64,000 nt of DNA from Purpureocillium takamizusanense (GCF_022605165.1 NC_063072.1:1550001-1614000); one strand, 5' to 3'. Shown: positions 53,411-64,000, counted from the stretch's first letter. A program made the numbers and translations. Notes: generated by a model from the sequence alone, not told the origin.

Positions 53411-56017
53411 CGTTAAAGAAGGGAAGCTCGACGAGACGAGCTACACCGGAGAGAGAGAGAGGGGGAGAGGGAGAGAGATAAAGTGTGTATATGTGTCCGT
53501 GCGTAAAGTATCGTCAAGAGTGAGTGAACGTCCTCTTTCCAGAAGAGTTTGTATCCGTACACGCCCACCGTCTTTGCGTCGTGAAAACGGGCAAAAGGAC
53601 TAGCCTTTCGGGGGGGTATAAGCGACGAACGGGACACACGCCGACCAGACGAGACGAATGGAAAGCGGAGAAGCAACAATAACGACACGACAACAACAAG
53701 AGTTGAGAGAATTAGAGAGGGAAAACACAGAATAGAAAACAGATGAGAGAGTTTTGAAAAGGAGAAATGAAAAACAGGGGGGAAATTGAAAGACGAGACG
53801 CAAGAGAAAAAGCTGGAGCCCTTTTGCCAGAGGAAACACCCAGTTCTTTAAGGCATTGACACGGGATCGTCCTAATCCGTGGATCGCGGAGGCCCGGCTC
53901 AAGTGCTTAGACTGTGTCAAAAGAGGCCCATCCCCTTCTCCCAGGGCAAGGAAAAAAAGGCCACTTGGAGAGTGACGACTAGTTAGGGGTCGTTGCTGTT
54001 TCGGGATTTTGGCTGTCAAAACGGAGGGGCATAGGGAGAGGGAGGGAGGCCTGGGACGGAACGGATGGGAGGAGGATTCGTCGTGCCTCGTTGCCGCCGG
54101 ATGGGAGTCTCAACGGAGCGGCGGCGGCAACTGGTGGTGGGAAGTGGGTTTTGAAACGCGGCGTGGCTCATGGTGAAGAACGGAGTCGTTGTCGAGGCGC
54201 GGATGGGCGGGGGACGGACGGACGGGCCACGCATCCATCATACACGCGTTGTAGCTCGCTGCAGATGTCCGTGCCAGCCAGCCCGCGGGGGGTAGGAGAC
54301 CGTGCTGTGCTGCTGCTGCTGCAGCTCTTGAAAGGCGACGACGTCTTCCTACAATTTTACAATTATTATCTTTGTAAGCGTCATGTTTGATTCAACTTGG
54401 ATATGAGGGGTTGAGAAACTGCTTCGGGGGCCTATGAGGTAGGTAGGTAGATGGCGTAGCTCTGACCAGGATGCCACGGGCGGCGACCCAAGGACTCACC
54501 CGCTCACTCATCTGGCACTGCGAGGTATAACGATGGCCAACCTAATCCAACCCATCATCAGCATCATCACCGCCGTCAAGGGCAGACAGGCAGGCAGGCA
54601 GGGCGGGGGGGGAGCGGGTGGAGGCCGCCTCACTCGCCACCCCGCCACCCGGCCCGGCAGCCCCTCGTCGAAGCCCTCAAGATCAAGCACGGCACGGAGT
54701 CGCGCGGAGCCGTTCGTTCGTTCATCCTGTGTTGCGAACACGCACAGGGTGTCAAAGAAGGGACCGAAAAATAGAACAGGGCCAAGGAAGAAAAAGGGAC
54801 CAAAGGGAACAATTCGTGGGAGGACGGGGGGGGGGGGGACCTGCCTCACGTCTGTCGCGGCTCCGACACAGGCGAGACGACCCCCCGGTTTCATGGGCCA
54901 CGGAACCGGGCGACGGCCCCAAGTCCCGCGACGCAAGTCGCCTCAGCCACTTGCGCCCCTGGTTCTTGCCGGTGCCCAAAAACCCCCATGGTGCGCAGCA
55001 GCAGGATGGAAGCGACGCTCTTCCTGTTCTTTTCTTCTTTTCCTTTTCTTTTCTTAGTGTCCTGCGACGGCCGTATCAGTTGAGGTAGGCAGGCAGGCAG
55101 GTCTGGGGCCGCCTGCCAAATTCGGCAACACACGGAATACCCCGTCTCCGTTCTACGAGAGTGGGCCTGCCTGCTGTCTGGATTACGTGCACTGCCAATC
55201 GACCACCAAAGCACAGAAACGGCCGAGGAGAGAGAGAGACTCGAGCGTTTCATCAGACGCCGGCTGCCGATGCAGACTGTTCAGAATTTGAGGCACTGCA
55301 CAGCCCATACGTGCATCCGCCGACAATCTTGAATATTCCACAGTCTGTGTGAGTGTGTGTGTCCCGCACACGAGCTGTCGTCGCGCACAACGTACCAGTC
55401 CAGTCGGTGCCGAAACATCTCGACCAGCAGCCCTACCCATACCGATACAGTGAAGCGCGTCAGCCGTGACGAATACTACAGTCATCTCATGTCAAGCCGC
55501 CATGTCAAGACGGCCCATCGATGTGACATGACTTTTTTCGCGAGACGGCCCGGTAGTAGGTAGTAATCGTTGGCAACATGCAACGCAGTCCGGGTTCCGA
55601 ACCGCCGCGCCGCAAGTCCAGCCGTGCCGCATGCCCGCGACTTGCTGGTCCACGGGCTCGACTCAAACGTGCTGCATGGCCATGTCCTTGGCGACCTTGT
55701 GTGTGTAGCCAGGAATAGTTGGCCTTGTTCCGCGTCCTAGGCTGACCTCTTACTGCCCGAGACGAGCTTTCTACACAACGGACACGGGATTCGTGCCCGT
55801 AGGTTTGCCGCCGTCGACCCGTCGCCGCATGGCTGTTTGATCAGCCTTGCCGGATCCCGAGTAAATCACAAAACGGTCGGAGGAGGGGATCGCTTACCGA
55901 CGAACACGCGTCTACGTGACGTATATCCTTCCGCCTCGTATTTGCTCCGTCGTCGTTCACACAAATCTTGGCTCTTTCTGGTGGCCCCCGTCATAGACCC
56001 AGCAGCTGCATGCCCGG
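53411..56017. promoter_or_regulatory. promoter region of the cupredoxin gene and gene-poor stretch
   Basis: No supported ORF is present in 2.6 kb. On the + strand 53450-53480 and 53690-53820 are almost all purine, so pyrimidine-rich in the direction of the cupredoxin gene; this is typical of strong fungal promoters. A GGTAGGTAGGTAG run is at 54438-54450, a (GGCAGGCA)-type run at 54586-54605 and a G-run at 54827-54837. The part 55800-56017 is the 3' flank of MHF2. Confidence 0.5.
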
Positions 56018-56576
56018 TCATAGATCCAGCAGGAGCTGCGGCGCAATCTTTTCCAAATCGTCCACCTGTCGAGCCCAGGTCAGCCTTGGCCGTCTGCCGC
56101 TATCATCATCGCTGTGACGAGAGAGACACAAGTTGCGCCGCACTCACCTCGAGGAACCCGCTTCGCTTGTCCACCGCCGCCCGCGCAATCGCCTCCCGCA
56201 CAAACACGTCCACGTACTTGCCCACCGCCGCGTTCGCGTCCCGCGATATCCTCGTCGCGTCCTTGGCGAAGAACTCGTGCAGCACCCGCGTCAGCAGCTC
56301 CCGTGGTATCGTCTTCTCCGCCTCTCCTTCCGCCTCTTCGTCCTGCGCCGCCGTGCCGCCACTATTGTTATTCTCCCGTCGTGTCGTTGTCTTCGTCGTC
56401 CGCCTTCGATTGCCAGCGTCTTCGTCGTCGTCGGCGGCGGCGGCTTGCTCGTCTGGGGAATCGAACGGGTCGCTCGACTCAGGCGAATCTAGTGCCGCTG
56501 CTGTCGTCGACGATCGCTTGTTTTTGCTACCCTTGGGGCGGCCGCGGGCCCCTCCCGAGGCTTGCTTTGGCGGCAT
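56018..56576 (-). CDS. MHF2: CENP-X / MHF2 histone-fold protein
   Basis: Exons 56576-56148 and 56065-56018 encode 158 aa; the intron is 82 nt (gtgagt/cag). The C-terminal half is the CENP-X histone fold: IPRELLTRVLHEFF, TRISRDANAAVGKYVDVFVREAIARAA, then FLE-VDDLEKIAPQLLLDL formed by the join. With MHF1/CENP-S it makes a DNA-binding complex that supports the FANCM helicase in fork repair and also joins the inner kinetochore. The N-terminal half is a basic AT-hook-like start (RGRPKGSKNKR), then an acidic, disordered linker; the start MPPKQASGGARGRPKG is chosen for this. The exon 2 of 16 codons carries the diagnostic end of the domain and would be missed without splicing. It reads in the same direction as the ADP/ATP carrier. 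Confidence 0.93.
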
Positions 56577-57226
56577 AACGAATGGTGTCCGTACAGCGAC
56601 CACGAATGCTGCGTTGAATTGGGGCTGATGAGTGCGGCTAGAATGTTGCTTCCCAAGTTTCCAAGTCGTTTGGACGTGTTGATCGCGTCGCGTTGTTCAG
56701 GCAGTGGGTCAGGCACTTAGTCATCCCTGCTACTTGGGAATAACACGCACCTTGACGGCGTGCTTTCGCGAGGCAAGGCAAGGTGACTCGCGAACCCTTC
56801 TCACGATTTTCACGGACGAAATTCTTGGGCATATGTGTTGAAGCGTCGCATCGCAGAATACCCGCTTCGTCACCTACACACACCAGAGGCATGAGCGTCC
56901 ACGTCGTCACTTGCAGCTGGGCGTTAAGAGACCACAGATCTAAACATCAAGGGAACTTGCGTAGGTGTATAAATTACAGCGACCTAGAAAGCATGGCAGA
57001 GCCGAAACGAGAAATACGCCATGCCGATGCCAGTCTAACCCGCAAAGAGCATCTGTTGCACACAGAAACACGTGGGGATATCTTGCCCCAGCTTTCCCTC
57101 GTTGCCATCTTCCCAATCTCCGTTTTCGTCAACCGGGGGACATTGCGTCCCGCCCCCAGGTCGATCCGTCAAACTGCTCAACCCGCCCACGGCATGTAGT
57201 CTATACAGGACAGTAAGGAAAAACGT
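56577..57226. other. intergenic region between the ADP/ATP carrier and MHF2
   Basis: It holds the carrier 3' end and the MHF2 promoter, both on the minus strand. A + strand frame at 56783-57199 (138 codons) shows no family resemblance and is left out. Confidence 0.55.
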
Positions 57227-58658
57227 TTAACCAGAGCCGCCCTTGAAGGCCTTGCCGAAGAGGATCATCTGGAGCTGGTCGTAGATGGACAGGACACCAG
57301 CACCGGCAACACCACGGAGAATGTTGGCACCGGCACCGTTGAACAGGGACTTGACGCCGTTCTTGGCAATAATTTGGCGGGCAGCATCGAGAGAGTTCTT
57401 GTACTTGACGGCCTCGCCAGAGGTCATCATCATGCGACGGCGGATGGTGTCCAGAGGGTAGGCAGCGATACCGGCACCAGTGGTGACGCACCAGCCGAGA
57501 GCGAACGAGGCCAGGAAGTTGTTGGCAAGGGGACCGACCAGGAGAACAGGCTTGATGGAGTCGTACATGCCGAAGTACAGACCACGGTAGACGATGATAC
57601 CAGCGACAGAGGGCATGAAACCACGGTAGAGACCGGCAATACCGTCAGAGGCGAGGGTCTTGCGGTAGACGTCGATGAGACCGTTGAACTGGCGCTCACC
57701 GCCACCCTTGGTAGACTTGGCGTCATTGGCAAGACGGGTACGGGCGTAGTCCAGGGAGTAGACGAAAAGCATGGACGTGGCACCGGCAGCCTATCGTATT
57801 CTTGTTAGCATACCATACCCGTGGTTGACCAAAGCCGATAATCATCAAGGGAGAAAACGTACACCACCGGAGGCCAGGTTGCCCAGCATCCACATGCCGT
57901 AGCCGTCACGCTCCTTCTTGAAGCCGAACATCTTCTTGAACTTGTCGCGGAAAGCGAAGTTCAGGGCCTGGGTGGGGAAGTAACGGATGACGTTGGCAGT
58001 GTTGCCACGCCACAGGGAGAGAGCGCCCTCGTCGGCCATGGTGCGCTTGAAGCAGTCACCAATGCCGTTGTAGCGGCGGTCAAGACGGCCAGCCTTGATC
58101 ATCTCGTCCTGGTTCTGGACGAGAAGCTTGACACGCTCAATGGGAGCGGCGGCAGTCTTCGAGACGGCGGCGGAAACACCACCCACTATAGTTGTACACG
58201 TTAGTTCGACCACATCAAGGAGCAGCGACGGCGGCATCGACGACGGCCGTCGCGATTGCCGAAAGACGCGTATCAGCGAGGCGACATACTCAGGAAGTCC
58301 GCCACGAAGGGCTATGGAGACAAGCGAGTTAGCACATGATTCTTTCAGACCGGCAAACAATGACGCGAAAATTTTCCCTCCCCGGAATTGCCGCGGCTAT
58401 CGCAAGAGGACACGAGGCGGCGACCACGACCAGGTCCATCGACTGTAGCGTTTTGCGAAGTCTCACAGCAACCAAGAGGCAGTGCGCGACAATGCAATTG
58501 GGCCGAAAGAGGCATCGGTGCCTCGACGCCAGTTCGAGTAACCACATCTCGGCGACGGAGCTTGCGCGGCATTTCACGGGGAAGGTCGCGGCAAGGGAGA
58601 CGAGGCAGCGACGACTTACCGGCATGCCCAGGACCTTCTGCTGCTCGGAAGGAGACAT
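57227..58658 (-). CDS. AAC1: mitochondrial ADP/ATP carrier
   Basis: Four exons, 58658-58620, 58311-58290, 58185-57863 and 57790-57227, encode 315 aa. The protein exchanges ADP for ATP across the inner mitochondrial membrane. It has six helices in three repeats with the carrier motifs ([29 protein letters not shown]) and the AAC-specific RRRMMM at about 245-250. The N-terminus is [13 protein letters not shown], then the 22-nt exon gives PFVADFL, and exon 3 continues [15 protein letters not shown], exactly the family order. The first intron is 308 nt and the second 104. The last join restores ASGG-AAGATS. High GC at third positions and a purine-rich (+ strand) upstream region fit strong expression. 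Confidence 0.97.
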
Positions 58659-61209
58659 GTTGACGGCTGTAGCTGGCGCTCTTCCGTAAACAATGACAAA
58701 GGATTGAGAGGAGATTTGAGGATGGAGGAGGGAAGAAGGGGAAGTACGGGGCAGTCGAGCGAAATAAATTCTGCACCGGCTGGCGGATGGACTTGGGGGG
58801 GAGAGGGAAAAAAATTGCGGCGGAGCCAGGAAAGGGACAGGTTTTGAGTGCGAATCTACCCGGGCCGCGCTAGGGCGCGCCGTGGTTGGCTGGGGGTCCC
58901 CAGGTACGTACCCCCCGAAGGGCTAGCGGCGCCCAGAGAGACTCCGTTGCCTCGCCGCCGCTGCGCAGCAGAAGCATGGGGGGACGGTTCCCTTCTCTTT
59001 TCCCACGGCAACGGAGGACTGGGACCCCCCCCCCCCCCCTGAAGGCCTAAGCGTGGGATGTGGGAGCCTCAGGCCCGAACCTGGAGAAGGGACCGAGTAC
59101 GCCTGCGGCAGTACTTTACAGCGGACCACGAAGCCCCAGAGACACCTAGCTAGACACCCGCCCGGCGGACACTCAGCCAAGCAGATGAAGCGTCGCTGCC
59201 CGTGGTAGGTGGCACCTGGCTCCAAGCGCCCGGCGGTGGGTACCCCGTACACGGCTCCTCGCCGTAGTGTGGTGGTGCCTGCAGGTACCTGAGCCGGAAC
59301 TCTGTCCCCGGTTCACCCCGAGATTTTTTTTCTGATGTCGCGCTGGCTCCGCTGGCGCTCGTGCTGGGATCTCCCGTCGCTGCCGCCATTCGCACACGCC
59401 CTTGCCAGCGATTCGGTTCGCCCATCCATTTCACCTTACTGGCCCCCCCTTTTGGCGGAGTGGGTGGCAGCAGCAACAGCAGTAGCACTCGGCCTCATGA
59501 CCCTCCCTCCGGCCCGCAGCCTGCGTGCATCAGCATGGTGTGTCTGGTGTCATTCTTCACATTTTCGTCATGAACACGTCTGCGGATGTGCGACAAAGCG
59601 CAGTATCGTTCCAGCAGCCGCAGCACTACACCATGTACGATGCCGCACGTGCAGTACGTTTAATACTTACTCAGGGCATGGCATTTGCCCGGCCATCAGC
59701 TGCCTGTGGGTGCACGGCCGGCTCCACCAGGCCAAGGGAGGCCAGGGCACTGTGCCGAGCTAAAAACGACTTTTTTCGTCCTACGAGGCCTGCCTTGCCT
59801 GCCCTTTGCCTCAGGGGTCCCTTTGACCCGAGGATCGATCGTACGTAGCCACGCCAGACCGAGCCTCACCTTCAGCCTGCTCCCCATCGACGGCACTGTG
59901 GCGAAGTCGACCGACCCCTTATACCGGCGGATGTATTTGCTACGTAGTGATATCTGGAGAACGAGGCCTGATTGACTTTGCTGCTCGGAGGCTTCGAGAC
60001 ACTACGTCAATTACTACGTGCCGCATGGCCCGCACCGTACATACGCAACAACACATTAGCCCTGCAACCCATGAAGCGTGGATGTGGATATTATTCGGCT
60101 GCGTCAACTTGTCTCTGGTCCCGACCAAGGCTCGTGCCTCGGTGGCGCCGAGATAAGGGCATGTGGCGGAACTGAAGCCTCGTATCGTTGATTCATGAAC
60201 GGCGGCGCATCCACACTACCTACCTAGCATCGAACTTCGCGTCCGATGCTGGCCGACTTTGTGCATGCCCGATAGGGCAGTGTCAATGCTTGTTCGATCG
60301 TATGCGCTCAGTGCAAAGTACTGTACGACACTTTGACCGCAGTCTTCATACATACATATCCTCCGACATACATATATAGCTCATCGTCCTTCACACAGTA
60401 ACGCTACGAATACATACCCTCCAGATCACCGTGACTTGCAAACAGCTGGGCCAGACGCATCTTGGGTGATTGTCATCGCTGCTGTCGCAAAGTGTCCCTC
60501 CTGCACTGCATTCGACTATGCTCCATTGAGCACTCGAGTCTCACCACCGCCTGAGACGGCCGTTCCAAGAGCTCGACAGCAGGTGAACATAATGGCATAC
60601 TTTCGTAGCATTGCATATGACTGAACGCTCCAGTCCTGTTCAGCTCGCTGCTCGCACCAATTGCATTGACGGCACGGGATGCTGTGCACAAGTCCGCATA
60701 CGGCATGTACAGTACGTATGTTTATTGAGCAAAGCCCATGGCCTTCACGAAACTTGCCACAATAGAGATCCCGGTCGTGGCGCCAGCGCCCCATCTAATC
60801 TTGATATGGCCCTCACATCGTGAGACGTAGGTATACGCCAAGGGGCACGGGCTGGCAGGCATATCCGCGGGGCCTCCAACGCTTCGGTCAATTGCGCCAG
60901 GATCGAAGCGAATTGTCTACGTTCTCATCGCGTCGGGGCCTAGTGAACCATGCCCTGTTTACTCTGTACAAGCGTCCAGACGGACTGTGCAGTCACAGCG
61001 ATGCCGGCCACAGGGTGTTTTGAAGATCTTTTGATTCCGTTGCCGAATGCTGAAGAACAACTCCAGTCCCTATGTATGCTACACCGAGCATGAAATATGT
61101 CCCACCCGGGCACTTTGTGCCGTGAACATCCTCCGATCCAATGGCCGATTGTTCGTCAAGGCCAGTCAGACGCCATATCTCCAGCTTCAACCTCCTCCAC
61201 TCGAGCAAC
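58659..61209. other. 2.6-kb intergenic region, no credible gene
   Basis: The left end carries the carrier promoter and 5' UTR. A C run lies at 59025-59038. Around 60210-60430 and 60590-60790 the sequence is AT-richer, with catacatata motifs. Frames are short and unlike any family. The right end is the 3' flank of the eS25 gene. Confidence 0.5.
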
Positions 61210-61638
61210 TTAGGAACCGCCAACGGCGCGGGCTGCAATGCGTGGTTAGTCACAGGGCTCTTCGTCGGCTTCATGTTCGGGGCGCTCGCGGTCATACTGT
61301 AGATCTTCATCTTGCTGTGCGTGACCACCGGCTTGATCATGCCCTTCTCCTCGAGGTCGGCGATGCACTGGCGGGCCAGGGAACCGTTGATCTTCATGCG
61401 GTCGACGAGAACGGCGACGGTGACGAGGCGGTAAGACTGGACATCCTTGTAGAGCTTCTCGGAGGTGGTCTTGTCGAGAAGGACGGCGTGCTGGGCCTTG
61501 TCCTTGACCTTGCCCTTGGACCACTTCTTCTTTTGCTTCTTAGCTCCAGCAGCGGGCGCCTGTTGAGGTCGAGCAGATTAGCATCTCTCGTCGCGGCCGG
61601 CGAAGGGCATCGTGGAGTGGCTGGTGCGCGCATACCAT
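61210..61638 (-). CDS. RPS25: 40S ribosomal protein eS25
   Basis: Three coding exons, 61638-61636 (ATG only), 61559-61298 and 61232-61210, encode 95 aa. eS25 is part of the small subunit head near the E site and is needed by many IRES elements. The body reads APAAGAKKQKKKWSKGK, then LLDKTTSEKLYKDV, VLVDRMKINGSLARQ and VTHSKMKIY, the eS25 sequence. The last exon of 23 nt gives TRAVGGS-stop, the usual TRA end; without it the frame runs on for 46 unrelated codons. The first intron (76 nt, gtatgc, gctaat, cag) directly follows the ATG. The gene diverges from RPS5. Confidence 0.96.
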
Positions 61639-61970
61639 TTTGTCTGTTGATGTGCTTGACGTTGACGACGGGAGTGTGGAGGAACGGGATTTTTTGGCGG
61701 ATGAGGCAAGCGACTACCACTTGAGAGGCGCGCCCCTCTGGCGGAGTTTCGGGCCCAGGGCAGGCTTGCCCTAACATTTTGAGTGCGCTGGGTACGTACC
61801 GAACTTTTGGCGGCATCTGATTCGTCTGACCCACACACCACCAAAATTTCAACCCTCGACGACTAGGCCCATCTTCAACCTCACGAAAATACTCCCATCT
61901 CGACCATCTGCAATACTAACCCGCAGTCCCTCCCTCCCGCCAGATCGAACGCACGACTGCAACAGCCAAA
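61639..61970. promoter_or_regulatory. 332-base shared promoter of RPS25 (-) and RPS5 (+)
   Basis: Two small-subunit ribosomal protein genes start outward from here. The motif TTTTGGCGG occurs twice in the same direction, at 61692-61700 and 61805-61813, with a related CTGGCGGA at about 61737. Near RPS5, tactaac followed by cag at 61926, with a gtacgt at about 61793, looks like a 5' UTR intron of about 135 bases. A shared element would allow matched expression of the two genes. Confidence 0.7.
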
Positions 61971-62788
61971 ATGTCTGACGGCGGCGATATCGAGGTCGAG
62001 AACACCGTTCTCTCTGACGTCCTCCCCAAGGATGTCGTCAAGGAGGTCGGCAACATCAAGCTGTTCAACAAGTGGGACTACGATGTCGAGGTCCGCGACA
62101 TCTCCCTGACGTACGTCGACGCTGGAAACCTGTTTGCGCGCGAGGGCTGCGACCGCCGCGCCCGGGACGATGGACTCTGTATGCTGACGGATTGAACGAA
62201 ACAGTGACTACATCTCTCTGCGAAACCCTGTTTATGTCACCCACTCCGCTGGCCGATATGCCGTCAAGCGCTTCCGCAAGGCCAACTGCCCCATCATCGA
62301 GCGATTGACCAACTCGCTCATGATGCACGGCCGCAACAACGGCAAGAAGCTGATGGCTGTGCGCATCGTCGCCCACGCCTTCGAGATCGTACGTCCGGCC
62401 GAACACCGCCATGGCAAACGAGCCATGGCCACTTGGAGAGTTAAAAGATTTTTTCTAACAAGCGCGGCAGATCCACCTCATGACCGACCAGAACCCCATC
62501 CAGGTCGCCGTTGATGCCATCGTCAACTGCGGTCCCCGCGAAGACTCTACCCGAATCGGCTCCGCCGGTACCGTCCGCCGACAAGCCGTCGATGTGTCCC
62601 CCCTGCGCCGGGTCAACCAGGCTATCGCCCTGCTCACCACCGGTGCCCGCGAGGCCTCTTTCCGCAACGTCAAGTCGATTGCCGAGTGCCTTGCTGAGGA
62701 GCTGATCAACGCCGCCAAGGGCAGCAGCAACTCGTACGCCATCAAGAAGAAGGACGAGCTGGAGCGTGTGGCCAAGAGCAACCGATAA
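61971..62788 (+). CDS. RPS5: 40S ribosomal protein uS7 (Rps5)
   Basis: Three exons, 61971-62110, 62205-62388 and 62471-62788, encode 213 aa. uS7 sits at the small-subunit head, contacts the mRNA exit channel and E-site tRNA, and is essential. Blocks include [87 protein letters not shown] and the end [14 protein letters not shown], as in all eukaryotes. Introns are 94 and 82 nt; joins give [10 protein letters not shown] and [13 protein letters not shown]. The ATG at 61971 is preceded by cagccaaa, a good fungal context. Confidence 0.97.
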
Positions 62789-63134
62789 ATGGGACGTGGA
62801 CGGTGTCTGGCTGGAGGGTTTGCGGCTTTGGCGTGGTTCTGGCATCTTTCAGAATTGCATTTTTGCGTTCAGGTCTGGGAACGCGGCTATGGATTGTCAC
62901 AAATGGCTCTAGAGACTCAATAAAAAGCTGGGCTCAACTGGGTCACAATGAATTTCACGTCACATGCTTCACCGTTCCAAAATGTGAGAATGAGAGGTTG
63001 AGTGTCAATTGTCGTCGCTCCTCGTTCATGTGGTTTGGACGGGTAATGGCAGCGGTGGCCTCGGCGAGCCAGGCTATCTATGCATATATGTCGTAACATC
63101 GTCAAGCAAAATGAAGCGCTCGTTTTGTCGTTTC
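62789..63134. other. convergent intergenic region between RPS5 and the GNAT gene
   Basis: It holds the RPS5 3' end (aataaaa-like caataaaaag at about 62919) and the 3' flank of the GNAT gene. No gene is seen unless the GNAT gene has a last exon here. Confidence 0.6.
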
Positions 63135-63971
63135 TCAGATGCGGACCTCGTCAGGACTCACCTCGAGCCTCTGAAACATGCCAACGTGGGGAATCCCTTC
63201 TTCCCACCACTTCCCCATGCCCTCGTCGACGCGGAATCCCCATTTCTTCCAGGCGCCCACGACCCGCTCCTGAGCGTGTACGCAGACGAGGCCGCCCCAT
63301 TTGGGGACGTCCGTCTCGTTGGCGGCGCCGACCTGCTCCAGGCCAAGCTCCGTGATGCTGGGGTCAAAGTACGATGGGTTCCTCTTGAGCCACGCCAGGG
63401 CGGTGTTGACGAGCAGGCCCGCGAGGTTGTTTCCGCGGAACTCGTGTAACACGGCGAGCCGCCCGAGCTTGACGTATGGCTCCTTGCCGTCGTGAAAGGA
63501 TGTCGGCCTGTCGGCCGCGAAGCTCCAGCCGGGTGGCGCGCCAAGAGCGGCGGCAACGTCGCCTCCTCGGTCGTCCCGGTCTTCATCCCCCACCAGGACG
63601 CCATTCCAGTAGTCGCCGCCGGCCTTGGGATGGGGGTCGTGCGGAAAGGGGACGAGGCGGATAGTGCCAATAGGCGTCGTCCTCGTGGAGCTCTTGCGCG
63701 GCTGTAGGACGTTTCCCTCGTCGTCGCGCACCTCGCCCTCCTCCGTCTTGTTGATGCTGGCGTAGATGACCCAGTGGCAGGAGCGGGGGTCGTCGGCGTC
63801 GAACTCGTTCTCGAGCGGCACCTCTTGCTCGTCGACGTAGACGGTCTCGCGCACCTCCATGGCATCTAGGAACGGCTGGGGGATGGTGGCGGGCTGCTCG
63901 TCGTGCCGGATGCCGGGCAGGAACCCCTCGAACTTGCTAGGCTCGAGCAGGGTGATGAAGGGGGTGGCCAT
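63135..63971 (-). CDS. GNAT-family N-acetyltransferase
   Basis: One open frame gives 278 aa from MATPFITLLE. The acetyl-CoA site is visible as VKLGRLAVLHEFRGNNLAGLL, with R179-G180-x-x-L-A in the place of the RxxGxG/A motif. Before it, the strand TIRLVPFP and a variable Asp/Gly-rich loop (about 112-150) are insertions. Near the N-terminus VRETVYVDEQEVPLENEFD is the usual start of this fungal GNAT group. The acceptor substrate is unknown. The last codons follow a perfect donor (GAG/gtgagt at about 63155), so the true C-terminus may be in a further exon; the frame ends after ten more residues if not spliced. The start lies 30 bases from the window end, so no promoter can be seen. Confidence 0.9.
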   Translation of the reverse strand: MATPFITLLEPSKFEGFLPGIRHDEQPATIPQPFLDAMEVRETVYVDEQEVPLENEFDADDPRSCHWVIYASINKTEEGEVRDDEGNVLQPRKSSTRTTPIGTIRLVPFPHDPHPKAGGDYWNGVLVGDEDRDDRGGDVAAALGAPPGWSFAADRPTSFHDGKEPYVKLGRLAVLHEFRGNNLAGLLVNTALAWLKRNPSYFDPSITELGLEQVGAANETDVPKWGGLVCVHAQERVVGAWKKWGFRVDEGMGKWWEEGIPHVGMFQRLEVSPDEVRI

Positions 63972-64000
63972 GGCGAAAGAAGGAAGGGGGGGGGGGAGGG

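Noticed and set aside
56783..57199. 138-codon + strand frame between MHF2 and the ADP/ATP carrier
   Set aside because: It has no domain, no codon bias like its neighbours, and overlaps regions expected to be UTR.

Overview
The window looks like nuclear DNA of a filamentous ascomycete. Genes carry short spliceosomal introns, mostly 51 to 110 bases, with GT..AG ends and CTRAC-type branch points just before the acceptor. Codon use is GC-rich. The gene set is eukaryotic and fungal: two-subunit ATP-citrate lyase, a GH72 glucanosyltransferase, septin Cdc10, Ski8, a Whi2-type BTB protein and Lcb3. The divergent acl1/acl2 pair and the protein sequences suggest Sordariomycetes, probably Hypocreales. 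That placement is inference; no species is assigned. Exon limits were set by hand from splice consensus, reading phase and remembered family sequence. Nearly every model closes in phase.

Layout: 0.6-7.6 kb holds acl1 (-) and acl2 (+), head to head across a 3-kb promoter region. 10.8-16.2 kb holds a small Cys/Ser-rich hypothetical gene (+), a GPI-anchored GH72 glucanosyltransferase (-) and guanylate kinase (+). 17-28.8 kb is gene-dense: septin cdc10 (-), mitochondrial ribosomal protein L32 (+), SKI8 (+), DNA polymerase delta subunit 4 (+), queuosine-salvage QNG1 (-), SUMO E1 subunit UBA2 (+) and an SDR oxidoreductase (-). 30-34.5 kb holds Lcb3-type sphingoid-base phosphatase (+) and a PTR2 peptide transporter (-). 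34.5-41.6 kb is a 7-kb stretch without a credible gene, but with tandem repeats. 41.6-48.2 kb holds a CPY-type serine carboxypeptidase (+), RFC3 (+) and a WHI2-like BTB protein (+). 48.9-53.4 kb holds a coiled-coil orphan (-), a MAPR/cytochrome b5-like membrane protein (+) and a cupredoxin-like GPI protein (-). 56-64 kb holds CENP-X/MHF2 (-), the ADP/ATP carrier (-), ribosomal proteins eS25 (-) and uS7 (+) from one 332-base shared promoter, and a GNAT acetyltransferase (-).

The genes are mostly housekeeping and do not form a metabolic cluster. Two divergent pairs make functional sense: the two ATP-citrate lyase subunits form one enzyme, and the two small-subunit ribosomal proteins form one particle. 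Several genes act in genome maintenance (POLD4, RFC3, MHF2, UBA2, SKI8/REC14), but they are spread out and the grouping may be chance.

I saw no virus, prokaryotic mobile element, CRISPR array, intact transposon or secondary-metabolite cluster. The most unusual features are start-codon micro-exons (ATG alone as coding exon 1 in SKI8 and eS25), an intron with four tandem branch-point motifs, a probable GC-AG intron, a 22-nt internal exon, retainable in-frame introns, and the repeat-bearing 7-kb desert.
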